Below are positions 1 through 10,787 of a stretch of 64,000 nt of DNA, one piece after another. The notes under the pieces were generated by a model. The model was not told where the DNA came from. It did no database searches and saw nothing but the letters and a program-made list of their open reading frames with translations. The stretch comes from Ciona savignyi (Eukaryota; Chordata; Ascidiacea; Phlebobranchia; Cionidae). Position numbers and translations under genes: made by a program. The stretch is taken from positions 2,067,678-2,131,677 of the forward strand of contig CH002980.1 of assembly GCA_000149265.1 (NCBI GenBank). The letters run 5' to 3'. Position 1 is the stretch's first letter, and every line of letters begins with the position of its first letter.

Positions 1-92
1 CGACGGTGGGCGCCAGGTGATCTGACGATTGCTTGTGTGTTAACCCCCTTGGTTTTTTCATTCACAGTGGTAAACATGAATATCCTATTCTA
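1..92 (+). repeat. tRNA-derived SINE, 3' part
   Basis: Contains the family's 3' signature (cgacggtgggcgcc, gatctgacgattgc, ccccttggttttt, ttcacag, atatcctattctatc). Truncated by the window edge. Confidence 0.75.
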
Positions 93-240
93 TCATAAAC
101 CCGGGAAGTTTGTATTTGAGATAGAACCAGTTTGTAATTTGTTGGTTGTGGCTTGGGCAAGAATATTAGCCCTAAGCTGACTCCCTGACATCCCACCAAC
201 TAGTCAGATATCTTGTTGATTTGAACAAATAAATACTGGT

Positions 241-242
241 GG

Positions 243-304
<62 letters not shown>
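241..304. repeat. (AT)n microsatellite
   Basis: About 29 AT dinucleotides upstream of the first kinase exon. Confidence 0.95.
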
Positions 305-308
<4 letters not shown>

Positions 309-345
309 CATAAAAGATTATTGATTAAAATTATTTATATGTCAG

Positions 346-451
346 GTACTGCAAAAACACCAAAACCTTGCTGTGGCACAATATCCCATATTGCACCTGA
401 ACACTTACAAAGTATTAATTCGAAACGATCAACCAAATCTGATGTTTACAG
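346..451 (+). CDS. kinase exon: activation segment and APE motif
   Basis: Acceptor gtcag and donor gtgaat. It reads GTAKTPKPCCGTISHIAPEH and continues to KSDVY, ending in phase 2 inside the Ser codon that the next exon completes. Confidence 0.75.
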
Positions 452-2718
452 GTGAATATGTGGTTTGTCTGTAGTCAGTTGGTGGTTGTGTCATTTCTAA
501 GGTAGTAGTGCAGCTTTCCAGATATAATACAGAATCGATCATATCCCACTATTGTGTAATCCTGTTCCTGGATAGGCCTAGAGACTTAAACATATTATCT
601 TGCAATCCCTTACATTTAAATAATTGTGTTTAGTAGAATCTGATAATTTTAACTAAACAAGTGTCTTCTGGGAACTTAAACTAGGTGTCATTTTAAAAAT
701 CTCATGGTGTAAGTGGGATTGAGTTTATTCCATAGGATATGATGTTCATGTATAATTCCAGTGAATGAGTAAACTTATATCATGAAGAGCACAACACAAT
801 TTTACCTTGCAATTATTATAAGTATTCTTACATGGGCAATCGTCAGATCACCTCTTTTGCAGTGTTTTATCTATGATTCATATGTTACTAGGTAGAACCC
901 ATTATTTCACTGGGTTTAGACTTGCTTAAGGACACAATCCACTAGCTAGCGACCAGTTTTGAACCTGCAATTCATTGACTAAAAGGCTACAAACTAATCC
1001 AGCAAGCTATATGATAAGACGACCCATCTTTATATTAATCCTGTGGGTTAAGGTGATGTCCACTAATAGCCTTATCCGACCACACAACAGACTACCCAGC
1101 ATGTGATTTATCAAACTAATTTACTGCCCACATAACATGGTCAATGCTTATTACTCGGGTATGTCACATAATGCAGTTTATGCGAAATGAGTGAATATTC
1201 CGTTTTTTTAATAGTTGTTTTTCCAGTTATGGAATTTTTCTGTGGGAACTATTGGCACAAATACCAGCGTATGCAGGTATGCAGACAACTGCTAGTTTAC
1301 TACGCAACTGCATGAATAGCTTGTATGGTCGTCATGCTGCATGAAGTATTTATAGTCTTTTTAGTTTAAGTTTATTTTTTGTTTCCACCATGAAAACATG
1401 AAGCAGGACCCTTGATAATAATAATCCGGAAAACGAAAAAAGTGGCAAAACGACAGTAGTTAAAACATGTCTAAAAACCAAACAATTATTTACTTTCGGT
1501 ATATTTAGACGTGGCTGCCAAACCTACATAAAAATTTAAGCAAGTAAATAAAATTTGGAAAATTTAATGTTTAAAAAAAATTACATTAAGCCTCAAAAAA
1601 AGTGTATGGTAAAGCGATCTGTGCAATTTCAAGTACCCAATCAGCATTTCAAGTACCCAATCAGCAGATTAATATATTTTGGTAAATTTCCTAGTCATGA
1701 ATTCCATGTAGACCAGTTTTTGGTTCGGTTGGTTCATTGCAAACAACAATTAATGATTCGAATTCGATTTAAATATGAAATATTATTTTTCAATTTTGCT
1801 AATTTTAAATATATTGGAACAATTTCAGTTTTATTTAAACAATTTTGGTTTAAAATTGATAAAAGTGAGAAAAAAATTCTTTCTTTAGTTAACAGTAATC
1901 ATGATTAAAATTAAAATTACAATTATTTTATCAAATTTGCATGCAATTTTATTTTTTTTAAATTGGTTTAAAAAATGTTTTTTTTCTTGCTCTTTAAGTA
2001 GGGTTCACAGCAGTTTGAAATTTTAGATTTGAAAATATTGATTGTGGAATAATTTTAACCAAACTTATTCGGTTAATTACCCTATTAACTTTTTTCACCC
2101 CGACAGTAGACATGAGATAATATGACGGATATCTTTGGTATAAGAAATCCCATTGTCACACAAATGAGAATAAAAAGGAATTTTCTATCCTTGCTATCTT
2201 TCAGATTCGTTTAACTCTGAAATATTAATGAAACAAATCATTGATGGTGGTCGACCAGACTCTACCATTGATGGTCCAAATGTGATAAGGAAGATAATGG
2301 TTCAAGCATGGGACCGGGATAAAGAAAGGCGGCCTACTTTTGATGGTAAATACTTTGGTTATATATCAAATTTATCCTAAAGGAAGAGATGATACCAGAA
2401 ACCAGCGGATTAATGGGTTCTTCTAAATTAAAGGAACATATGAATTATACAAAACACACTGCAATAGCTCCAGTAACCTGACTGCATGAGAGGTGATCTG
2501 ACGATTGCCCGTGTGTCAACCCCCTTGGTTTTCCCATTCACAGGTTTAAACATAATCATCCTAGAACGATAATTACAGTGTGTTTATCAAAATATATAAT
2601 TGTTGACTTTAAAAAGCTCTTGGGCAAGCTTTTCCATGATCAATTTTCTTCAAATCTTGACCCAGGAATTATTTCTGCATTTACCAGGTTGTTTACATTT
2701 AGGAAATTTAACATTTAA
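346..2718 (+). CDS. RIPK1-like protein kinase, 3' end of gene (partial)
   Basis: Four exons in compatible phase: 346-451, 1227-1276, 2205-2345 and, less surely, 2579-2718. Spliced, they give the C-lobe of a protein kinase: a GTISHIAPEHL activation-segment/APE motif, then KSDVYSYGIFLWELLAQIPAYA in two overlapping pieces (subdomain IX Asp and the following helix), then IMVQAWDRDKERRPTF (subdomain XI). The APEHL...KSDVYS spacing and the CW-like RPTF block resemble RIPK1 among known kinases, a TKL-group kinase of death-receptor and necroptosis signalling. The N-lobe and catalytic loop lie left of the window. The proposed last exon adds about 47 residues with no death domain, so the gene may be a short RIPK-like kinase or have another 3' end. 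Kinase C-lobe is secure; RIPK1 subtype is inference. Confidence 0.75.
830..1012 (-). repeat. SINE copy, diverged, internally deleted
   Basis: Reverse complement of the SINE: cgtcagatcacctc, then a jump to ggtagaacccat and ctagctagcgaccagtttt. Lies in a kinase intron. Confidence 0.65.
1227..1276 (+). CDS. kinase exon: subdomain IX helix
   Basis: 50-nt exon with acceptor ttccag and donor gtatgc. It encodes YGIFLWELLAQIPAYA and joins in frame to DVYS upstream and to DSFNSEILMKQI downstream, the expected kinase order. Confidence 0.75.
2205..2345 (+). CDS. kinase exon: subdomains X-XI
   Basis: Acceptor tttcag and donor gtaaat. It encodes SEILMKQIIDGGRPD and then IMVQAWDRDKERRPTFD. The Arg in RRPTF corresponds to the conserved subdomain XI Arg. 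Confidence 0.8.
2390..2565 (+). repeat. SINE copy, 3' two thirds
   Basis: Carries cggattaatgggttctt, acaaaacacactgcaatagc, gtgatctgacgattgcccgt and ccccttggttttcccattca, directly before the putative last kinase exon. Confidence 0.75.
2579..2718 (+). CDS. possible terminal exon of the RIPK1-like kinase
   Basis: Acceptor aattacag matches the phase of the preceding exon, and the frame is open for 46 codons (KKLLGKLFHDQFSSNLDPG in the middle) before TAA at 2716-2718. It starts just after a SINE end. No recognised domain. Supported only by phase and openness. Confidence 0.4.
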
Positions 2719-2877
2719 CAAAACATTTTCCACCATAGAGATTCAAAATATTCTGAAAAGAAACCAGGACAGAAAAGAGGATATATCACTGTGTGTTGTG
2801 CGAGTAATAACTTTGTACAGAGTGAGTGTTATGTTTAGTAGAATAGAATATTGAAATATTTATTTCTCCCACCTAAC

Positions 2878-3090
2878 TGCTTGGTTAGTTAATGACTAGC
2901 TTTTCATCCGACAGGTTAAAGGTTTGAAATTGGTTGCTAACTAGTCTGTTGTGTCTAAGAGCAAGGCACTTATTGTTCATCGCCTAAACCAAGTGAATTA
3001 TGGATTCTACTAAATTTAAGTGTTTTATACAACACACTGCAATAGGCAGTGTCCTTTGCACTTTTCCATTCACCGGGTAAAACACAAATA
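2878..3090 (+). repeat. SINE copy, diverged
   Basis: Begins near gcttggttagttaatgac and runs through tgtgtctaagagcaaggcac to acaacacactgcaatagg. Fills most of the spacer between the kinase and sushi genes. Confidence 0.6.
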
Positions 3091-3359
3091 TTTATTATCC
3101 ACTGTAACATTAAACACTGATACAATGGAATTTGTGAACAGTGCTTCACTCGTGTAGTTTAAGAATAAGGGGCAAGTTTAGCATTAACCAAATTTTTAAG
3201 GTAGTAATCACGAGTAAACAAAATTACATAGTTATATAATTGAGTAATCTACCCCCTTAAAGCAGCAAAACTTCTGACAATTTGGTCCAAATAAAGACTA
3301 GCACTGACACCTTTATTATTTTTGTAATGTAGATTGCCTCTTGTTTATAATTTTTCTTT

Positions 3360-3377
3360 TATACCCGCCTGCAGAAA
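3360..3377 (+). promoter_or_regulatory. splice acceptor directly before the start codon (candidate SL trans-splice site)
   Basis: A pyrimidine-rich run ends in cctgcag at 3374, and ATG follows after only three A residues (ATG 3378-3380). No coding sequence in a matching phase precedes it: the kinase exon phase would give an immediate stop. Such acceptors a few bases before ATG are typical of spliced-leader trans-splicing in tunicates. A 5'UTR cis-intron is the alternative. Confidence 0.45.
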
Positions 3378-3481
3378 ATGTCAGGAGCTGTAAATTCCAC
3401 CATTGGCTGCAGCAATGTCCACCAAATTCCCAACTATGTTAATGGAAATTATTATAGTGACGATGTGCAGCCTAAAACCAG
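3378..3481 (+). CDS. sushi protein exon 1 (cytoplasmic N-terminus)
   Basis: Starts MSGAVNSTIGCSNVH and ends in phase 2 at donor gtgagt. Low hydrophobicity. This frame is open, whereas the frame predicted from the kinase meets a stop. Confidence 0.65.
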
Positions 3482-6400
3482 GTGAGTATTGGGTTTTGTA
3501 TAAAGGTTGTGTTGTGATGAATTTCCCTTCATTATTTGACGTAACAGTCATGATGTAAGCTTGCACTAATTTTTTTTTGTTCTATTCTTTTGTTTATAAC
3601 CTTGTGAAATTTGCAACAGGTCATTCCATTAGTGCTACTGTATAAAAGAGATTCCAATTTAGGTTTAATATAATTTCAGTTAAAATAATGTGTTTATCAA
3701 CTAAAGTTTTCAGTTATTCCTTTTTAAAGATAATTATTGATTTATACTGTGGCGTAGTATTGTGAAAATGTTGTGACTTTAAATTTTTATTGTTCTTTAT
3801 AACATCTCGTTTATTTTGATCAAGAAGTTCCTGATTGTGGTGGATTTGGTATTAAACTCCACTTACATTTAGGCTTTACAGATACTGAACATAAATCTAA
3901 AGTAACAAATACAAAAAATCAGTTGAACATATGTTGTCAAAGAATAATGCGTATTTCTGACAAAGGCATCATTAGTCTTTTTAACCAAACATCAACAAGT
4001 GGTATTAAAACCAAAAATGGGCCATACTTTCAATATTATTTGTGGGTTTTAATATAAACACTGGTCGGCAACCGACTGTGTGCTTTAGATATTCTGGTTT
4101 CAATACAACTTGAAGATAAAATTGTGATCATATTCTGCTTTCAATTTCCAAAGTATATTTCATTTTTCCAAATTATATATTTTGAGTTAGATCAAGCATG
4201 CTGGTGGATCGTCGTGCTTTTACCTCCGACCGAGATGCTGAAACCAACCCCAAACAGGTGTTCCTACCTCCTGTCTATTCTAACACACTCGCCAGCAGTA
4301 GTAACTTTGTTGACAACGCAGATGGGTTATATAATGATACTGCTGCTCTAATTACTGATTCTTCAGGTACGCTGTTTGGTTTTGTTATTTGAAATGTTGG
4401 TAATGAATTATTTTCATTATTTAAGGGGGTATGGATGTGTTATTTTTATATTGATGGGTGAGATTTACCTCACGCCCGATCATTACCTAAGATATTGCAG
4501 TGTCTTGATTGAGATGTTCCTATAATTTTTTGTAGAACCTATAAATACACTGGATCTATGTGATGGGTATGATTTGATGAACTTTGGAATAATTAGGTGA
4601 AGTCTTAAATCTTAATTTTCAGCATACTACATGAAGATTTCCTTAATCTATAAAACACTTTTAAATAAGACTGATGTATAAGCAGGCTCCATATTAATAT
4701 CGCAAAGCTTAATCTACTGTTTTGACTTCGAATTTAAGTTTGTTCTTATCTCGAAGATTCTGGAACTAGCTACGAAGTATCTTCACCGAAATGCACCAAT
4801 AGAACAAAGATAATCTTCACAATCATCATTTTTGTTTTATTGCTTCTATCAACAGCTGCTGTGCTGGTTAAAATCTTTCTTTTTAATACTGGTAAGTTAA
4901 TTTAATTTTATCATTTCTGGTTGGAAATAGGATAAGATATTCACGTTTATTCCCTTTAATACGAAAAAAACAATGTTCGTTAACACATGCAATCTTCAGA
5001 TTACCTTATACCTAGTTTTCGGAGGTATTGCAGTGTGTTAAGTATGGTTCACATGTTCCTTTAATTTACTAGAACCGATTAATTTGCTGGGTTCAGGCAA
5101 TGTCCATTAAGTGCCATGTGCAAGGACACAACTGACTAGCTAATGACCAGTTTCGAACCAGCAAGCCTATGATTGAAAGACAGCGCAGTAACTCAACAAA
5201 CCAATCAGTCGGCTAAAGCAAAGGTACATGGCAAGCACCAGTCAGAAATATACGTGGTTGAAATAAGCTATTTTCTGGTTAAGAGTTTCAAATATTTGTT
5301 TTTTTTTCGCTTTTTTGTAGTCTTAGCATTAGACAGCATATACATGATTAATTGTTCATCCCGGAATTGCATTTAAACAACCTATTACTTTTTGTGGAAA
5401 AACATGGTGGTTTCGCTATGCTAATAATGTTTTGTGATCTTTTTCTTCTTATTTGGCAAAAGTTATAAAATCCACTTTTACTACTTTTAATATAAATTTC
5501 ACATCACTAATAAACAGTTTTCCCTCACATTTACTATTTTGTTAACAATTTTTCTTTCCATCAGTTGATTGCTCAGCCCCTTCTTCGGATCCTAATGGAT
5601 CTTTATCTTGTAGTTCTGGTTCAGGGAAATACCCTTCTGGTTCTACGTGTGCGTTGACTTGTAAAGAGGGGTTTGGGGTTCGTACTGGAGCTGTCAAATC
5701 AACATGTAGACACGGTACATGGAGTGGTGGTTTGGGCAAATGTTCAAAACGTGAGCATGTGTATATAGTTGTGTGGATCTTTTTTGGCACTTTCAAATAT
5801 AACCTAATTTAAACAGTTGTAAACGTGACATCACAAAACCTTTTCTTGTTGGTTGTGATGTCACCTTATACTCGAACAGTATGGAGAAGTAGACCGAGGT
5901 GACACTTCCAAAACATTTTTAGCAAGTAACACCCAGTTGATTCCATACAATCATCTAAACTTATTTAATATGATTATCTAAATTGTAACATCAAATGTTA
6001 AACACTGCAATAACCTATCATTATATTTGGGGTGCAAGGTGTTATATAGATTACCTGTGCTGTGACGCAATCCTGCAATATAATAGGATAGCATATTTAT
6101 GTTTTATGCCTTTAAATGGAAAAACACAAGGGGAAATGACACACGGGCAATCGTCAGATTACCTTGTGCCCACTGTCGGGTTACCTTAGCTATTACAATG
6201 TGTGGAGATGATTCGGACGTTCCTTAATTTGGTAGAATCCACTGGATTCAAGCAATGTAATGCAATGCACTAACTCACCAAGCTAATTGGCCGGACAATG
6301 TTATCAATACTTTCCAATATTTTCAGTTGGAATATGTTCCCAGTTGCCAGTCCCAGCAAATAACGGATTGATTTCTTGTACAAATAAATTCTACGAGATG

Positions 6401-9400
6401 TCAAATTGTTCATTTTCGTGCCCCAGCGGTTATCGTTTGCGCGGTAACGGCATTGTCACCTCATCCCTGTGTGAAGTCATCGGTGGTGACATCACAAAGA
6501 CTAAATGGTCCAATCCGGAACCGTATTGTGAAAAAGGTTGTTTTTTAAATATGTTTTATATTAACATTGGACTAGGTCTGGGTTACCGAAGCTATCACAG
6601 TATGCTGTTTAGGATGACGACATTGTTTTACTTTTGTTTAACCCAGATGTCAGCAAACTTTTGCACCTAAAAAAACATTTTACCCGATATTCAACAAAAT
6701 AAAAATGACTAGGAGCCACATAACTAATATTATTTTAGCAATGAAATGCGAGATAAAGACGTGAGTGTTTTTCTGTTTTACTCATGCAAGGGTATTAAAC
6801 TTATTAAGCGCTCGCCACAGTAGCTCATCACTTTCAGACTGATGTCCTGATGTGCTACCACTGAGCTATAAATGCAGGGCGGGGTATACTAACTTGGTGA
6901 AACCCGTATTCACACAATTGTGTTACTGGCCCTCTTGATCTGCACACAGTAAAAATAGAAATTAAAGTTTTTCTTCCATCCGCAAATTACTAGATTAAAG
7001 TAACAACTGTTAAATGTTTTATCCAGGGCGATCTTTCATCTTGCTTTAGAAACCAAATTGAATTTTTTTGTGAAATTATTGGTTTTTTAAATTTTTTGCA
7101 GTTACCACTTGCCCCCCTCTGCCTGGAACCACCACAGTGAACTTTGTGTGCACAAATACTCAAGTTAGCAATGGAACCGTGTGTACAGCTGTGTGCTCTC
7201 ACGGTTTTGCAGTGAAGGGTAATCCATCTGTGAAATGTGAGAATGATGGACAATGGAATACCACAGTTTTGCCATATTGCCAAACAGGTAACTTTAAATA
7301 ATATTAGTTATAACATTAAAAGATACTTTTTAACCTACAGTTTACAGAGCCATTGTATAAAAAAAGAAATTTTTGATTGATATATTTGAATCCACTGAAT
7401 CAAGGTTGTCCCCGTAACCGGAAAAGTGATTGGGGTGTATATTCAACGCACTTCTGCTCTTCTCAGTTCTTATTCTAAGACCTCTGTGACAGGACATGGT
7501 GCATTTTACTGCACAGTCTTAAATAACAATACCGACATATTGTGTAAACACATTTTGCTTTACAAATACTTGCGTCATCTTCAGGTATAAATACAAAACA
7601 AAATACTAAAAATTGTAAACTAGAAATTTAAAGGATGTTTTGTAAAGCTTTATTTACATTCAACTTGACAAGGATTTAGGAATGGGATGGGACAAATGTG
7701 CTTATCTCTGTTAATCGAATATCACAGAGGATGTTAAACAAGAACATTTATTATTCGGCATTGCCCATGGTCTGGGTAGTTTTGCTTTTTTAACACATTT
7801 GTTGTTTGTTGCTTTGCTCCCTAAAATTAAGCCCTGGATTATAAATTAAATCATAAAATTAAGGAAAATGGTTAAAAAATTATTAAGGAGTCATTTCAGC
7901 GTGGCATAGACATCTTGTATGATGTGACAGAAAAAAAGGGTTTCAGACATAAAACGTTTATTTTAAAACGATTGACCAATTTTATTTTTATTATCCAGTT
8001 TGTCCACTGCCAGAATATTTAGCTGGTGGATCGTACATGTGCACGCAGGCAAGATTCGTTACCTCTGTTTGCACTTTCACATGCAAACCAAACTTTACTT
8101 TAGTGGTAAGAGCAGTTTTTAATTTATGTGCGAGTAGTAACATATAACCGTTATAGTTTTAAAGCCTCTTCCCTGTCTATTGTTAGCCTATTTGCTCATA
8201 AAATTTTATAACTGGTTGAATAAAGGTTTTTATGGATTGACTTGTATTGAATAATGTAAATACATAGGATAGCCCAATCGTTTTGGGAGGTCATATGTAT
8301 ATTAAACAAGTAGTATTGCTGTTCTACTGAATACTGTACGGTTTATATATTGTTAAATTATGTGAGTGGTCATAAGTTTAATAAAACAGATATGTTAATT
8401 ATATAAAATAATGTTCATTGAATTGGCCCTTTTGGTATTATAACATCTTTTTGCTAATATATGCAGTCTGACTGATTAGCTGGGTAGGTTAATGTGTCAC
8501 CTTTTAGCAGAAGGGTTGCAGATTCGAAACTGGTCGGTAGCTAGTAGGTTATATCCATTGCCCGAACCCAGTGAAATGATAGGTCCTACCAACTTAAAGG
8601 AACGCCTGAATCATACACAACATAATAAAAAAGTTGCTGTAACCCAATGGTGGGCACAAGGTAATCTGCCATTTTCCCGTGTGTTAAAGCCCCTTGCGCT
8701 TTCTCATTCAGGGAGATAACATGGATATCCAATACTTTAATGGGATTAAAACTTAAAAAAACGTTAAAAACTGTTTCTATACATAGTTTTGTGTAAAGCA
8801 ACATCGCAATATGTATATTGGTAATAACAGTTAACCATTGTTACATAACCAAGGGTCCTGTGAGGACAACATGCATGCCCAAAGGTGATTGGACTAGTCG
8901 TGTACCAATATGTATGTGTCCATCGTGTAGGGCTGGAACTGATTGTGAGGTTGAACGAACATGGAACAGAACTGTGGTCGAAATGACGCAAGCATTATTA
9001 AAACCCAACACGGTAGTTTTGATTTATATATTTATTGGGAAGGAACTTACCTTCAGGAAAGCATGTATCATACATTGCCTAATCCCAGTAAAATGATTGG
9101 TTCATTAAATTAAAGGATCTTCTTAACTATACTCAACACAATAGCTTCGGAAACCCGACGGTGGGCGCGAGGTAAACTGACGACTGCCGGTGTGCTAACA
9201 TCCTTAAACATGAATTACCTATAATGAAATGTGTATTCTATCCTATTCTGATATATTTGGTAAAATAAAGTTATCAGATTAAACGTTTAAAATTGTTACA
9301 TTTTCCTCAAAACATAGAAATTCCACTACGGCGTAGAAACGATAATGTGTGTGTCGAAAACTCAATCGAATTCAACGTATAGCTGCTATTGCAAGGACAT

Positions 9401-9551
9401 CCCTACCAATCGGATGAAGCAATGCAACAACTATCCTGATGAACTCACTGCTTGCACACGAAGCCTTGCTTCACTTATATTGATGATGTCATTTGATGGG
9501 GGTTATGTAATACCATGTGACGCAGAATATATGCCGCCATCTTGTTTATGA
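3378..9551 (+). CDS. type II membrane protein with four sushi (CCP) domains
   Basis: Nine exons in continuous phase: 3378-3481, 4197-4366, 4757-4891, 5565-5750, 6327-6536, 7102-7287, 7999-8105, 8854-9012, 9318-9551, about 496 residues. Residues 1-107 are hydrophilic with no signal peptide. A hydrophobic run at about 108-132 (IIFTIIIFVLLLLSTAAVLV) follows KCTNRTK, and four sushi modules come after it, so the protein is probably type II with sushi domains outside the cell. Exons 4, 5 and 6 each hold one module with four Cys and a closing W...C, flanked by phase-1 introns. The fourth is split over exons 7 and 8. The last about 100 residues are Cys-rich with no family I can name. Sushi modules serve complement control and adhesion; the specific role here is unknown. 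The exon 8 acceptor is the weakest junction. Confidence 0.8.
4197..4366 (+). CDS. sushi protein exon 2 (cytoplasmic tail)
   Basis: Acceptor atcaag, donor gtacgc. Encodes LVDRRAFTSDRDAETNPKQV and continues to LYNDTAALITDSS. Polar with scattered Tyr, and phases fit exons 1 and 3. Confidence 0.65.
4757..4891 (+). CDS. sushi protein exon 3 (transmembrane segment)
   Basis: Acceptor tcgaag, donor gtaagt. Basic KCTNRTK precedes a hydrophobic stretch of about 25 residues, giving a signal-anchor arrangement. Confidence 0.7.
5015..5225 (-). repeat. SINE copy in sushi intron 3
   Basis: Reverse-orientation family text: tattgcagtgtgttaagtat, gggttcaggcaatgtcca, actagctaatgaccagtttc, ending near ccaatcagtcggc. 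Confidence 0.7.
5565..5750 (+). CDS. sushi protein exon 4 (sushi 1)
   Basis: Acceptor atcag, donor gtgagc. One module: CSAPSSDPNG at the start, TCALTCKEGFGV in the middle, TCRHGTWSGGLGKC at the end. Confidence 0.85.
6111..6298 (-). repeat. SINE copy in sushi intron 4
   Basis: Contains cacacgggcaatcgtcagat, cactgtcgggttacc and tttggtagaatccac. The end abuts exon 5, so the SINE sits about 30 bases from a splice acceptor. Confidence 0.7.
6327..6536 (+). CDS. sushi protein exon 5 (sushi 2)
   Basis: Acceptor ttttcag, donor gttgtt. One module: CSQLPVPANNGLISC, SFSCPSGYRLRGNG, then a longer loop before KWSNPEPYC. Confidence 0.85.
7102..7287 (+). CDS. sushi protein exon 6 (sushi 3)
   Basis: Acceptor tttgcag, donor gtaact. 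One module: CPPLPGTTTVNFVC, AVCSHGFAVKGN, KCENDGQWNTTVLPYC. Confidence 0.85.
7999..8105 (+). CDS. sushi protein exon 7 (first half of sushi 4)
   Basis: Acceptor tatccag, donor gtaaga. Encodes CPLPEYLAGGSYMC and CTFTCKPNFTLV, and ends in phase 0. Confidence 0.75.
8468..8725 (+). repeat. SINE copy in sushi intron 7
   Basis: Nearly full element: gattagctgggtaggttaat, agaagggttgcagattcgaa, then the 3' part through gcgctttctcattcaggg. Confidence 0.75.
8854..9012 (+). CDS. sushi protein exon 8 (second half of sushi 4 and linker)
   Basis: Encodes GPVRTTCMPKGDWTSRVPIC, completing sushi 4, then CPSCRAGTDCEVERTWNRT. The acceptor ataaccaag lacks a strong pyrimidine tract, so the 5' boundary is uncertain by a few codons. 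Confidence 0.65.
9050..9220 (+). repeat. SINE copy, 3' half, in sushi intron 8
   Basis: Contains tgcctaatcccagtaaaatg, cgacggtgggcgcgaggtaa and gacgactgccggtgtg, ending in atgaattacctataatg. Confidence 0.7.
9318..9551 (+). CDS. sushi protein exon 9 (Cys-rich C-terminus, stop)
   Basis: Acceptor aaacatag in phase 0; TGA at 9549-9551. Contains CVSKTQSNSTYSCYC, QCNNYPDELTACTRS and ends in CDAEYMPPSCL. Seven Cys in the first half of the frame and two near the end suggest a disulfide-bonded module of unknown family. Confidence 0.65.
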   Translation, partial: KFHYGVETIMCVSKTQSNSTYSCYCKDIPTNRMKQCNNYPDELTACTRSLASLILMMSFDGGYVIPCDAEYMPPSCL

Positions 9552-10111
9552 TGTTGCGGTTAAAGTCGAACGTCAAGTGTATTTACTCTATGGGGTGTGA
9601 GCATAACACCTCGCGGTTGTTGGTTTGATCTAGTTACTAGCAGCAGATAACCGTTGTGGCATATGGGCGGGATATATTTATTCTTGTGTGTTGGGGTAAC
9701 ACGATTTGCCGTACCAGAAGTCTTCCTCGAAATAACTTGTACCAAAAGACAAGTTTCGAAATTATTGCGGTGAATAAGAGGCAAAGGTGAAGACCAAACA
9801 ACTGTCTGATTACGACCAGCGTTTATCACCGAGAACACTTCTATACATGTATAAACGAGGTTCAACAAGAGAATCTTATGTTGTAAAATTGGTCGTGCTA
9901 TGTGAATTTACCTGATTGGTTCAGAGGTAATCATTAATATTGCTTTGTGTTGAATACTTAATTGCAGTCTAGATTTTATATATTACATTCTGTATATTAT
10001 ATATTAGGCTACCTTGTGCATACTTCAAAATCGCCTTGATCAAAATATCGAATTTTTCAAATCATTTTCGTGTGATATTGCAGATTTAGTTTTGGAATTA
10101 TTTGATGTGTT

Positions 10112-10117
10112 AATAAA
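10112..10117 (+). terminator. candidate poly(A) signal of the sushi gene
   Basis: AATAAA 560 bases after the stop codon, in AT-rich sequence. No cleavage evidence. Confidence 0.3.
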
Positions 10118-10529
10118 CTTCTATATGAAATATGCATTTAGTGTCTTCGGTATTATTAAAATTATGGAAAACTTTTATTTTTTGTACCCATGAGTTGAGT
10201 CCGCCTATATTTAGGTCAGCTTGGAAATAGTTAATGGGTTAAGGTTGAGAACCACTGCCTTAGACCCAGGCCCACTTCTTTATGAAGCAAATCACGGCAC
10301 AGTAACAGAAAAATGCGGCAAAACGAACAGACGTTAAAACACGCCATTCGAAAGAAAATGAATATAACTAAATTATAATAGCGGATGTCGCCGTCAAACC
10401 CATAGGCGAAAACAAAACTGTTGAAACAATAATTAATTAAGACGATATAAAGTGCTGAGAGTGTGGTGGGTTAACGTAATAAACAGGCAATAACAACAGT
10501 TGGACGCCATATGTAATTCACTGGGCTAT

Positions 10530-10640
10530 ACGGTCGTGTGGCCAAATGGTTGACGCGGCCGATGCTCTTACCGACCAATACAAAAACGGTCCTAGTGGCG
10601 AGCTCATTATGGGTTGGAAACTTAGCACGGTTAAAAAACC
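10530..10640 (+). repeat. tRNA-like repeat, full unit
   Basis: Reads ggtcgtgtggccaaatggtt at the start (an A-box-like TGGCCAAATGG), a spacer with tacaaaaacggtcc, and an altered B-box region, tgggttggaaacttagc. Confidence 0.7.
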
Positions 10641-10787
10641 CACTGGATTTAGTTTACCCGTCCAGTTACTGGATATATAAGAGTATCTAATTCTTTGATG
10701 AAAGCTGGCCTACGTGATTCAACCTTTTTAACCGAGGCAAGTTTCGAACACATGCTATGTACGTCACTAGGATCGTTTTTGTATTTA

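Noticed and set aside
1555-1908. 117-codon plus-strand frame
   Set aside because: Extremely AT-rich Phe/Lys/Asn/Ile text inside a kinase intron, with no motif and no phase fit to the kinase exons.
2346-3481. Kinase and sushi exons as one fused gene
   Set aside because: Joining the kinase exon ending at 2345 to 3375 gives a frame that stops after about 20 codons; the open frame at 3378 begins with its own ATG.
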